Part shown: piece after piece, positions 43,574 to 52,518 of the stretch | Position numbering within the stretch: the first letter of the stretch is position 1 | Layout: every line of letters starts with the position of its first letter | Origin: Luteimicrobium sp042670205 | GTDB taxonomy: Bacteria > Actinomycetota > Actinomycetes > Actinomycetales > Cellulomonadaceae | Direction of reading: 5' to 3' | DNA: 64,000 nt | NCBI RefSeq assembly: GCF_042670205.1 | Contig: NZ_JBHUWD010000006.1 | Location: 1 to 64,000 of the forward strand | Made by a program: the position numbers and the translations under genes | Notes under the pieces: generated by a model | The model's database searches: none | What the model saw: only the letters and a program-made list of their open reading frames with translations | Told to the model about the DNA's origin: nothing

Positions 43574-44464
43574 GTGGAGCTGCGGCAGCTGAGGACGTTC
43601 GAGGCGGTGCTGCGGCACGGCACGGTCACCGACGCGGCGGTCGCGCTCGGACTCGCGCCGTCGTCGGTCTCGGAGCAGGTGCGTGCGCTCGAGCGGTCCC
43701 TCGGCGTCGCGCTCTTCGCGCGCCGGCCGGACGGCATGCACCCGACCGGGGCCGGGGAGCGCCTGAGCGCGTGGTCACGCCGGATCCTGGGCGACGTCGA
43801 GGCTGCGCGGCGGGACGTCGCCACGACGCCGCCCGCCGTCCGGCTCGGCGCGCTCGAGACGATCGCCGCGACGTACGTCCCGCGGGTCGCGCGGCGGATC
43901 GCGGCGACGAGGCCCGGGCTGGACGTCGCGCTGACGTCGTCGGTCTCGCGCGCGGCACTGTTCGACGGCGTCCTCGGGGGCACGCTCGACGCGGCGCTCG
44001 TCCTCGACACCGACGGTCCGCTGGGCGAGCTCGGGTACCCGGTGCCGGCGGAAGCCCTCGAGCACGTGGACGTCGAACCGGTGCCGCTCGCCCTCGTGTC
44101 GGCCCCCGGACATCCCCTCGCCGGCGCTCCCGCTCTCCGGCCCGAGGACGTACGCGGCGAACGGCTCCTCGTGAACGTCCCCGGGTGCTCGTTCCGGTAC
44201 GCGGGCGAGCGCCTGCTGGGCGAGCACGTCGACCGGGTCGAGGCGGGCGGCGTGCCCGTGCTCCGCGCCTGGGCGGCCCAGGGGCTCGGGCTCGCGCTCC
44301 TGCCGGAGTTCGCGGTCGCCGACGAGGTCACGGCCGGACGCCTCGTCCGGCTCGACCTCGACGTGCCTGCCCTCGTGCTGCGGCTCGTGTTCCGCACCGG
44401 CTCCGACGCCGACGGCGACCTGCGGGCGCTCCTCTACGCGGTGGTCGCCCCCGACACGCTCTAG
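43574..44464 (+). CDS. LysR-family regulator
   Basis: 296 residues. The LysR helix-turn-helix is at residues 1-60 (LRQLRTFEAVLRHGTVTDAAVALG, then APSSVSEQVRALERSLG) with the effector domain beyond residue 85. The GTG start is chosen because GGGAGG lies upstream and LysR proteins begin at this point. The frame stays open to a GTG at 43376 that lies 8 nt after a TAGGCT element, so an Arg-rich 66-residue extension cannot be excluded. It likely controls the divergent MFS gene. Confidence 0.88.
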   Translation: MELRQLRTFEAVLRHGTVTDAAVALGLAPSSVSEQVRALERSLGVALFARRPDGMHPTGAGERLSAWSRRILGDVEAARRDVATTPPAVRLGALETIAATYVPRVARRIAATRPGLDVALTSSVSRAALFDGVLGGTLDAALVLDTDGPLGELGYPVPAEALEHVDVEPVPLALVSAPGHPLAGAPALRPEDVRGERLLVNVPGCSFRYAGERLLGEHVDRVEAGGVPVLRAWAAQGLGLALLPEFAVADEVTAGRLVRLDLDVPALVLRLVFRTGSDADGDLRALLYAVVAPDTL

Positions 44465-44467
44465 CCT
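44462..44467 (+). promoter_or_regulatory. -10 element of the RNB-RNase gene
   Basis: TAGCCT overlaps the LysR stop codon. It is 7 nt before the GTG at 44475; leaderless start likely. Confidence 0.45.
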
Positions 44468-44474
44468 CGGTGGT

Positions 44475-46345
<1,871 letters not shown>

Positions 46346-46349
<4 letters not shown>

Positions 46350-46735
46350 CGCCGCGCCGCCGCACCGCGCCCGACGCCGGCCGGGCCGCGATCGCGTCCT
46401 GGCGCGCAGCGCTCGCCGACGGCACCGAGCCGGTGCGGGCCGACGTCGCGACGGCGGTCCGCTTCACGCTCGAGGAGCTCGCCGACGTCGCACCCGGCCA
46501 CGCCGTCGAGGTGCGCGTGCCCCCGTGGGGTGCGGTCCAGGCGATCGAGGGCCCCCGCCATACGCGGGGAACCCCGCCGAACGTCGTCGAGACCGACCCG
46601 GCCACCTGGTTCGGCCTGGTCACCGGCTCGCTCGGCTGGGACGAGGCGTCCGCCGACGGTCGTGTCCGCGCCTCGGGGGAGCGGGCCGCCGAGGTCGCCC
46701 GGTGGCTCCCGCTCCAGGCTGCTCGCCCGCGATAG
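46346..46735 (+). CDS. SCP2-like (sterol carrier family) small protein
   Basis: 129 residues, soluble. The segment LADVAPGHAVEVRVPPWGAVQAIEGPRHTRGTPPNVVETDP and WFGLVTGSLGWDEA matches the small SCP2-type proteins that in many actinobacteria sit just before purF. Function is unknown; a lipid-binding fold is assumed. It starts at GTG in the RNase stop. Here purF is 9 kb away, with several accessory genes between. Confidence 0.8.
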
Positions 46736-46799
46736 CGCTCGAGCTGCTGCTCGCACGGGACGGAGTGCTTCAGGCAACGGCCGAGGCGCTCAACCCGAC

Positions 46800-46883
46800 G
46801 CTCACAACCCGAGGCTCACAACCCGAGGCTCACGACCCGAGGCTCACGACCCGAGGCTCACGACCCGAGGCGCACAACCGACG
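46800..46883. repeat. 14-bp tandem repeat between convergent genes
   Basis: Five near-identical units of GCTCACRACCCGAG (46800-46869) and a degenerate sixth (46870-46883). A further degenerate copy lies just before. It fills the gap between the SCP2-like gene and the 3' end of the HNH gene and is not coding. Confidence 0.85.
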
Positions 46884-46884
46884 C

Positions 46885-48582
46885 TCAGAACGGTGGCGGC
46901 CCCTCGGCGTCGGGTGGGGCCGGGAGGTCGAGGGCCGGTCGGCTGCGGTGTCGGCGTCCGGTGGGAGAGGTCCAGGTGAGGGTGCCGTCGGTGCCGGTCT
47001 GGTGGACGTCCCATCGGGTGCCGTGCTTGAGGCGGTGGTGGGTGCGGCACAGGTGGGCGAGGTTGGTGGCGTCGGTCGTGCCACCGCTCACGTAGGCGGT
47101 CGTGTGGTCGACGTCGCAGCGGTCGGCGGCGCGGGAGCAGCCGGGGAACCGGCACGTCTGGTCGCGCAGGCGCAGGTAGGCGCGCAGGTCTGCAGGTACG
47201 ACGTAGGTGTCGCGTCCGATGGCGAGCACCGCACCGGTGTGGGGGTGGGTCAGGACGCGCCGGAACGAGGGCGCGTGGGCGGCCAGGACGGTGGCGGTGT
47301 GGTCGTCGATGGGCCCGTACCCGTCGAGGTGCGCGACGTCGGGCGGACGTTCGACGACCGGGTGATCGGGTCCATCTCTCCCGGCGGCTGCGTCGTCTTG
47401 GTCGGTGGGGTCGGTGAGATCGGTGGGGTCGTCGTCCGTGCTCGCGAGGGCGCGCAGGAGAGTCACGACCGCGACGGTCACGGTGACGTGCGGGACGATG
47501 CCGCGCGCGAGGCGGGCGATCGTGGCGCGGGTCGCTGCGATGCGTGGGGGAGAGTCGTCCGGTTCGATCAGGGTGGTTCTGAGGTGCTCGAGCCGGTCCC
47601 GGGCCTCGGCCCGCCACCGGTCGTCGCGGGATGAGGCCCCTGTGCGCCGGTCGCTCGTCTTCGCGTGGGGCCTGTCACCTGGGCCGTCGACGTCCGCGGG
47701 CACGGCACCGCCGGCCGCGGGTGGTGCGGGATCGGTGACGTCGACGTCGAGCGCAGCGGGGTCGAGGGTCGCAGCGGTGACGAGGGTGTGGTCGAGGGTG
47801 CCGTCGTCGAGGAGGAGGGCGGCCAGGACGTCGGCGCGCAGCTGGTCGGTGGTGCGGGACTCGTCGGGCTCTCGGAGCGTGTCCACGGCCCGGTCGAGGC
47901 GGTCCCAGGCGGCGCACGCGGTGGCGGCGGGCAGGTAGGCGGTGAGGAACGCCATGCCGTCGCGGGCGGGCTCGATCCGGACCGACCGGTGGGTGGCGGC
48001 CCGCTGGTGCCGGGCGCCCACGGGTTCAGCGAGGCGGCGTTCCCGCACCCGCTGGACGTGCCGTCCGAACCTCCCGGGTGGCATGGTCGTGGCGCAGGGC
48101 AGGGTCTCCGTCTCGATCGTGTGCCGGTCGGCGGGGTCGAGGTCGGCTGTGTGCTCGACCAGGGCCTGGGCGTGCCGGTAGGACACCGTCCCGGCCCGCA
48201 TCCCGGCGACCGTCGCCGGCAGCCCACCGACCAGGACCTGCGCTTCGTCGAACAACCGTGCCGCGGTGCGTTCGTGGACCGACAGGGTGGTCGCGACGTC
48301 GGCGACCAGCGCGCGGTGCGCGAGCTCGACCCCGTCCGAGTTCGACCAGACGTCTGCGGCGAGCTCCGGGGCGAGGATCGCTTGTGGGTCGGCGGCGACC
48401 ATGCGCCGCGCGGCTTCCAGCAGCTCGGTGCGCCACGCGGTCGCCGACCGGATCAACCCTTCCACGTCACCCAGCGCACCGACGATCTCGGCCACCGTGG
48501 CTCCGGCTTGCGCGTCCGGGAGGACCGCCTGCTCGGGCGGCGCGACGAGGTCCGCACCCGTCCGCACCGCCGTCGTCGTCAT
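46885..48582 (-). CDS. HNH endonuclease of the DUF222/13E12 family
   Basis: 565 residues. A long helical DUF222 region comes first (for example ELLEAARRMV, later GTVSYRHAQALVEHT). An HNH nuclease domain ends the protein: CRFPGCSRAADRCDVDHTT, then NLAHLCRTHHRLKHG, with zinc-type Cys pairs and the HNH residues. The 13E12 repeat family of Mycobacterium tuberculosis belongs here. Its role is unknown; several relatives are DNA-damage induced. A perfect SOS-type palindrome precedes it. The longer upstream frame is Arg-rich and noncoding in character. Confidence 0.9.
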   Translation of the reverse strand: MTTTAVRTGADLVAPPEQAVLPDAQAGATVAEIVGALGDVEGLIRSATAWRTELLEAARRMVAADPQAILAPELAADVWSNSDGVELAHRALVADVATTLSVHERTAARLFDEAQVLVGGLPATVAGMRAGTVSYRHAQALVEHTADLDPADRHTIETETLPCATTMPPGRFGRHVQRVRERRLAEPVGARHQRAATHRSVRIEPARDGMAFLTAYLPAATACAAWDRLDRAVDTLREPDESRTTDQLRADVLAALLLDDGTLDHTLVTAATLDPAALDVDVTDPAPPAAGGAVPADVDGPGDRPHAKTSDRRTGASSRDDRWRAEARDRLEHLRTTLIEPDDSPPRIAATRATIARLARGIVPHVTVTVAVVTLLRALASTDDDPTDLTDPTDQDDAAAGRDGPDHPVVERPPDVAHLDGYGPIDDHTATVLAAHAPSFRRVLTHPHTGAVLAIGRDTYVVPADLRAYLRLRDQTCRFPGCSRAADRCDVDHTTAYVSGGTTDATNLAHLCRTHHRLKHGTRWDVHQTGTDGTLTWTSPTGRRHRSRPALDLPAPPDAEGPPPF

Positions 48583-48615
48583 GCCCTCAGTCAACACCGA
48601 GCCACCGACACTCGC

Positions 48616-48631
48616 TCGAACAGGTGTTCGA
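48616..48631 (-). promoter_or_regulatory. SOS box (LexA site) upstream of the HNH endonuclease
   Basis: TCGAAC-AGGT-GTTCGA is a perfect palindrome identical to the actinobacterial LexA consensus TCGAAC-N4-GTTCGA. It lies 34 nt before the HNH ATG and abuts a GATACT -10-like element, so LexA would block transcription. Confidence 0.8.
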
Positions 48632-48804
48632 GTATCCCGCGCTTGCCTGCCCGCCCTCTCGTGCGGCCGCCCCCACCGGGCTCGCGAGCGCGACGCGTCG
48701 GCGCACTCGCCACCGCTCGCGGAGCGTCCGGCGGGGCGACCGACCTGCCTCCCGGGTGCGGAACCGGCCGTCGTCGGGCAGCGTGTGGCGCGGGGTGACG
48801 CCGC

Positions 48805-48826
48805 GTTCACAGCCCGTTCATCACGG
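48805..48826 (+). promoter_or_regulatory. PHO-box-like 11-bp direct repeats
   Basis: GTTCACAGCCC followed directly by GTTCATCACGG. The Streptomyces PhoP site is built of 11-bp direct repeats starting GTTCACC, so this is a good candidate. It lies about 120 bp before the nuclease start. Confidence 0.6.
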
Positions 48827-48943
48827 CGACACGAGCGTGCCCTGTGATGACGACGACGTCCGGTACCACCACGACCGCACGTCGCCGTGCGGTTCGGGCG
48901 CCGCCCGAGCACGCGAGACAGCTCGACACACCGAGGAGTCAAC

Positions 48944-51805
48944 GTGGACGGTCAGCACAGCTGGAGGAGGGTCGCCGCGCTGAGCGCGACGGCGGCCCTC
49001 GTGGTCACGGGCGGGGGAGCGGCCGCGTGGGCTGCCACGGGCGGGGGTGACGGCCCGACGGCGCAGGCTGCGGCCGCCTCGCACGTCGTGATCTCGGAGG
49101 CGTACCTGTCGGGCGGCAGCGCGAACGCGCCGTACACGACGAAGTTCGTCGAGCTCTTCAACCCGACGAGCAAGGCCGTGAGCGTGGACGGGTGGTCGGT
49201 CCAGTACCGGCCGGCCACGGGGACGGGCGCGTCGACGTCGACGGTCGCCCTCGCCGGCAGCATCGCGGCGGGCGGCCACTACCTGGTCGCGGGCGGGTCC
49301 AACGGCGCGACGGGCGCGGCCCTCCCGACGCCGGACGCGTCCGGCGCCGCGCTCAACCCGTCCGGTTCGGCCGGGACGATCGCCCTCGCCTCGACGACCG
49401 ACAAGCTCACCCTCCCGGCGGGTTCGGTGACGGGGGACGTCGCGACCGCGGCGCACGTCGTGGACCTGGTCGGCTACGGCACGTCCAACACCTTCGAGGG
49501 GCACCCGGTCACCGGGCTGCCGGGCAACTCGACGCCGAGCTCGCTGCAGCGCGCCGGCGACGGCGCCACCGACACCGACGACAACGCCGCCGACCTGACC
49601 GTCGGCTCGACGGTCACCCCGCAGAACACGGGCGACGACACGACCCCGACCGACCCGCCCACGGACCCGCCGACCGGCGGCACGACCGCGACGATCGCCG
49701 AGGTCCAGGGCACCACGGACACGAGCCCGTACGTCGGCAAGACGGTCACGACGCGCGGCGTCGTGACGGCGGCCTACCCGACGGGCGGCTACAACGGTCT
49801 CTACATCCAGACGCCGGGCACGGGCGGCGACGTCGACCTCGCGACGCACCACGCGTCCGACGGCCTGTTCGTCTACTCGACCAAGGCGGCCGGCGACCTG
49901 AAGCCGGGGCAGTACGTCGAGGTCACGGGCACCGTCTCGGAGTACTCGGGGCTGACCGAGCTGTCCGCGACGACGTGGTCCGTCCTGCCCGACGCCGTCC
50001 CCGCGGTCAAGCCCGCGACGGTCGCCTTCCCGCAGACCGACGTCCAGCGCGAGAGCCTCGAGGGCATGCTCGTCGCCCCGGCCGGGCACTACGTCGTCGC
50101 CGACAACTACGACACGAACTACTACGGGTCGTTCCTGCTCGCGGCGGGCGACAAGCCGTTCGTCCAGCCGACGCAGGCCGGCCGCCCGGGCAGCGCCGAG
50201 GCGCAGGCCGCGGTGACCGACCGCGCCGCGCGCGGGGTCGTCCTCGACGACGGCGCGACGACCAACTACTCGAGCGCCGCGAACACGAGCAAGCCGCTCC
50301 CGTACCTCACAGGCGGCAAGCCGGCCCGCGTGGGGGCACAGGTCACGTTCACGACGCCCGTGATCCTCGACTACCGGTACGACGCCTGGGCCTTCGAGCC
50401 GCTCGCCCAGCTCACGCCGGACGTCGCGGACGCCGTCCAGCCGGTGATGTTCGAGAACACCCGCACGGACGCCCCGAAGGTCGCGGGCACCCTGCACGTG
50501 TCGAGCTTCAACGTCCTCAACTACTTCACGACGACGGGCGACCAGCTCTCCGGCTGCCAGCCGTACACGGACCGCGAGGGCAACCCGATCACGGTGAAGA
50601 CGGGCTGCAACGCCCGCGGGGCGTGGGACGCGGCGAACCTGCAACGTCAGCAGACCAAGATCGTCAACGCGATCAACGGCCTGGGCGCGGACGTCGTGTC
50701 GCTCGAGGAGATCGAGAACTCGCTGACGACGGACGGCGAGAACCGCGACGCGTCGCTCGCGAAGCTCACCGACGCGCTCAACGCGGCGGCAGGCGCCGGG
50801 ACGTGGAAGTACGTGCCGTCCCCGGCGAACCTCCCGGCGGACGAGGACGTCATCCGCGTCGCGTTCATCTACAAGCCCGAGGTCGTCAAGCCGGTCGGGG
50901 CCTCGCAGCTCCTCGTCGGGTCCGCGGCGTTCGACGGCGTCGCCCGCCAGCCGCTCGCCCAGACGTGGCGTCCGGTCGGCGGCGGGGCCAAGGCGGACGT
51001 CGTCGTGGTCTCGAACCACTTCAAGTCGAAGGGCACGTTCGACGGCGACCACCCCGGGCCCGGCGACACGGACTCGGGCGACGGCCAGGGCGCGTACAAC
51101 GCGACCCGGGTGAAGGAGGCGCAGGCCACGCTCGACTTCGCGCACGCGTACGCCGAGGCGGCGAAGACCGACAAGATCCTGCTCGTCGGCGACTTCAACG
51201 CGTACGGCCAGGAGGACCCGGTCAAGGCCATCACGGACGCGGGCTACACGGACCTCGGCGCCACGACCGGCAAGCAGACGTACCTGTTCGACGGGTACGT
51301 CGGGTCGATCGACCACGCGTTCGCCTCGTCGTCGCTCGCGGGCGTCGCGAAGGCCGACATCTGGAACATCAACTCGGTCGAGCCGATCGCGAACGAGTAC
51401 AGCCGGTACAACTACAACGTGTCGAACCTCTACGACACGACGCCCTTCCGGTCGTCCGACCACGACCCGATCCTCGTGGGCCTCGACCTGCCGGTGAAGT
51501 CCTCCCACGCGGACGTCAAGCTCAAGGCCCTCACCGCGAAGGCGTTCTGCTCGGCCGGGAAGGTCTACCTGTCGACGTCGGTCGTGGCGGGCGAGCCGAA
51601 GCATCCGCTCGACGTCCGCCTCACCACGTCCTACGGCGACCGGAAGTTCACCAAGGTCGCGCCACTGACGTCGGTCTCGCAGGTCTTCGCGACCGGCAAG
51701 GCCTCGATCCCGGCCGGCAACCTGACGGTGGCGGGCTACTACTGGGACGGGGCCGGGCACTACCAGGTCGACACCAAGGCCTACCCGGCCAAGGACTGCG
51801 GCTGA
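48944..51805 (+). CDS. Secreted ExeM/NucH-type extracellular nuclease with lamin-tail domain
   Basis: 953 residues. A signal peptide ends around AWAATGG. A lamin-tail domain (about 46-180, HVVISEAYLSGGSANAPYTT) is followed by a Thr/Pro linker and an OB-fold (GKTVTTRGVVTAAYP). The EEP nuclease domain (about 505-860) has SSFNVLNYFTTTG, VSLEEIEN, VSNHFKSKG, VGDFNAYGQEDP and SSDHDPILVGLD. A C-terminal domain of about 90 residues (AFCSAGKVYLSTSVV to the final Cys) is shared with the nearby 5'-nucleotidase. It degrades extracellular DNA/RNA, releasing phosphate. GAGGAG precedes the GTG start. Confidence 0.93.
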   Translation: MDGQHSWRRVAALSATAALVVTGGGAAAWAATGGGDGPTAQAAAASHVVISEAYLSGGSANAPYTTKFVELFNPTSKAVSVDGWSVQYRPATGTGASTSTVALAGSIAAGGHYLVAGGSNGATGAALPTPDASGAALNPSGSAGTIALASTTDKLTLPAGSVTGDVATAAHVVDLVGYGTSNTFEGHPVTGLPGNSTPSSLQRAGDGATDTDDNAADLTVGSTVTPQNTGDDTTPTDPPTDPPTGGTTATIAEVQGTTDTSPYVGKTVTTRGVVTAAYPTGGYNGLYIQTPGTGGDVDLATHHASDGLFVYSTKAAGDLKPGQYVEVTGTVSEYSGLTELSATTWSVLPDAVPAVKPATVAFPQTDVQRESLEGMLVAPAGHYVVADNYDTNYYGSFLLAAGDKPFVQPTQAGRPGSAEAQAAVTDRAARGVVLDDGATTNYSSAANTSKPLPYLTGGKPARVGAQVTFTTPVILDYRYDAWAFEPLAQLTPDVADAVQPVMFENTRTDAPKVAGTLHVSSFNVLNYFTTTGDQLSGCQPYTDREGNPITVKTGCNARGAWDAANLQRQQTKIVNAINGLGADVVSLEEIENSLTTDGENRDASLAKLTDALNAAAGAGTWKYVPSPANLPADEDVIRVAFIYKPEVVKPVGASQLLVGSAAFDGVARQPLAQTWRPVGGGAKADVVVVSNHFKSKGTFDGDHPGPGDTDSGDGQGAYNATRVKEAQATLDFAHAYAEAAKTDKILLVGDFNAYGQEDPVKAITDAGYTDLGATTGKQTYLFDGYVGSIDHAFASSSLAGVAKADIWNINSVEPIANEYSRYNYNVSNLYDTTPFRSSDHDPILVGLDLPVKSSHADVKLKALTAKAFCSAGKVYLSTSVVAGEPKHPLDVRLTTSYGDRKFTKVAPLTSVSQVFATGKASIPAGNLTVAGYYWDGAGHYQVDTKAYPAKDCG

Positions 51806-51865
51806 CGCCGAGGGGAGCAGCAGGCGCCTGACCAGCGCAGGACCGGAGGTCCCAGGCGGGGCCGG

Positions 51866-51871
51866 TAGGGT
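51866..51871 (+). promoter_or_regulatory. -10 element of the small membrane protein gene
   Basis: TAGGGT, 8 nt before the GTG at 51880, with no ribosome site; leaderless start likely. Confidence 0.4.
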
Positions 51872-51879
51872 CGGTCGAC

Positions 51880-52356
51880 GTGAGCACCACGCCCGACCCT
51901 GCCGGCCCCGCCGCGCGTCCCGACGACGCCCGCACCACCCCCGCGGACGACGTCGCCCCGCCCGTGGGCCCCGGCTCCGAGCGTGCCGAGCCCGAGCCCG
52001 AGCCCGAGCGCGCCGAGCCCGAGCGCGAGGCCGATCCCGAGGAGCCCGTCGAGGTCGAGCTGCCCGCGGACGCGAAGGTCGAGGCGACCGACGTCGACGT
52101 CACGGAGCTCGTCGAGGGGCGCGCCCGTCGTGCCCCGCGGTACCAGAACTTCCTCAAGGCGGGCGCGCTGCTGGGCGCGGTCCTGGGTCTGGTCGTCGGC
52201 GGCCTCATGCTCTCGCGCTGGGGCGGGGCGTCGATCGACAAGCCGGGCGTCCTGTTCTCTCTCGTCGTGCTCGGAGGGATCTGCCTGGGCCTCGCGGTCT
52301 CGGGCCTCCTCGCGCTCCTCGCCGACCGCCGCAGCCTCGGCCGCCGACGCGGCTGA
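51880..52356 (+). CDS. Small membrane protein with acidic N-terminal tail
   Basis: 158 residues. The first 85 are disordered and rich in Pro, Glu and Asp, with a PEPEPE-like run. Two membrane helices follow (LLGAVLGLVVGGLMLSRWGG and SLVVLGGICLGLAVSGLLALL) and a basic C-terminus. It resembles small actinobacterial membrane proteins of unknown function. It sits between the two phosphate-scavenging enzyme genes but has its own promoter-like element. Confidence 0.75.
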   Translation: MSTTPDPAGPAARPDDARTTPADDVAPPVGPGSERAEPEPEPERAEPEREADPEEPVEVELPADAKVEATDVDVTELVEGRARRAPRYQNFLKAGALLGAVLGLVVGGLMLSRWGGASIDKPGVLFSLVVLGGICLGLAVSGLLALLADRRSLGRRRG

Positions 52357-52388
52357 GGCTCCCGCGCGACACGCCGAAGTCTTCTGGC

Positions 52389-52421
52389 TGTCACAGTCTT
52401 GACACAGCCCCGTCATGCGGA
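52389..52421 (+). promoter_or_regulatory. Three 11-bp PHO-box-like units upstream of the 5'-nucleotidase
   Basis: Units start TGTCACAG (52389), TGACACAGCCC (52400) and CGTCATGC (52411). The middle unit shares eight of eleven bases with the first unit upstream of the nuclease gene. TTGACA at 52399-52404 could also be a -35 element. Confidence 0.4.
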
Positions 52422-52518
52422 TCAGGTGGGATCACCACGCCACCTGTGCCGCTGACGTCGTGACCCTCGCGTCGCGTGCCCGGGTGGAGACCCACCGGTC
52501 ACCGACAAGGAGGCATCT

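Larger units (their letters stand above)
48583..48943. other. 361-bp divergent control region of HNH and nuclease genes
   Basis: No gene is seen. It holds the SOS box near the HNH start and the PHO-box-like repeat near the nuclease start. Between them lies about 170 bp of GC-rich DNA with only Arg/Pro-rich spurious frames. Confidence 0.6.

Noticed and set aside
46800..46883. Second short repeat array as a CRISPR or attachment site
   Set aside because: Units are only 14 bp with no spacers, and no integrase or cas gene is nearby.
46885..48582. HNH gene as a homing endonuclease or restriction enzyme
   Set aside because: The DUF222 domain and single HNH motif fit the 13E12 family. There is no intron, intein or methylase partner.
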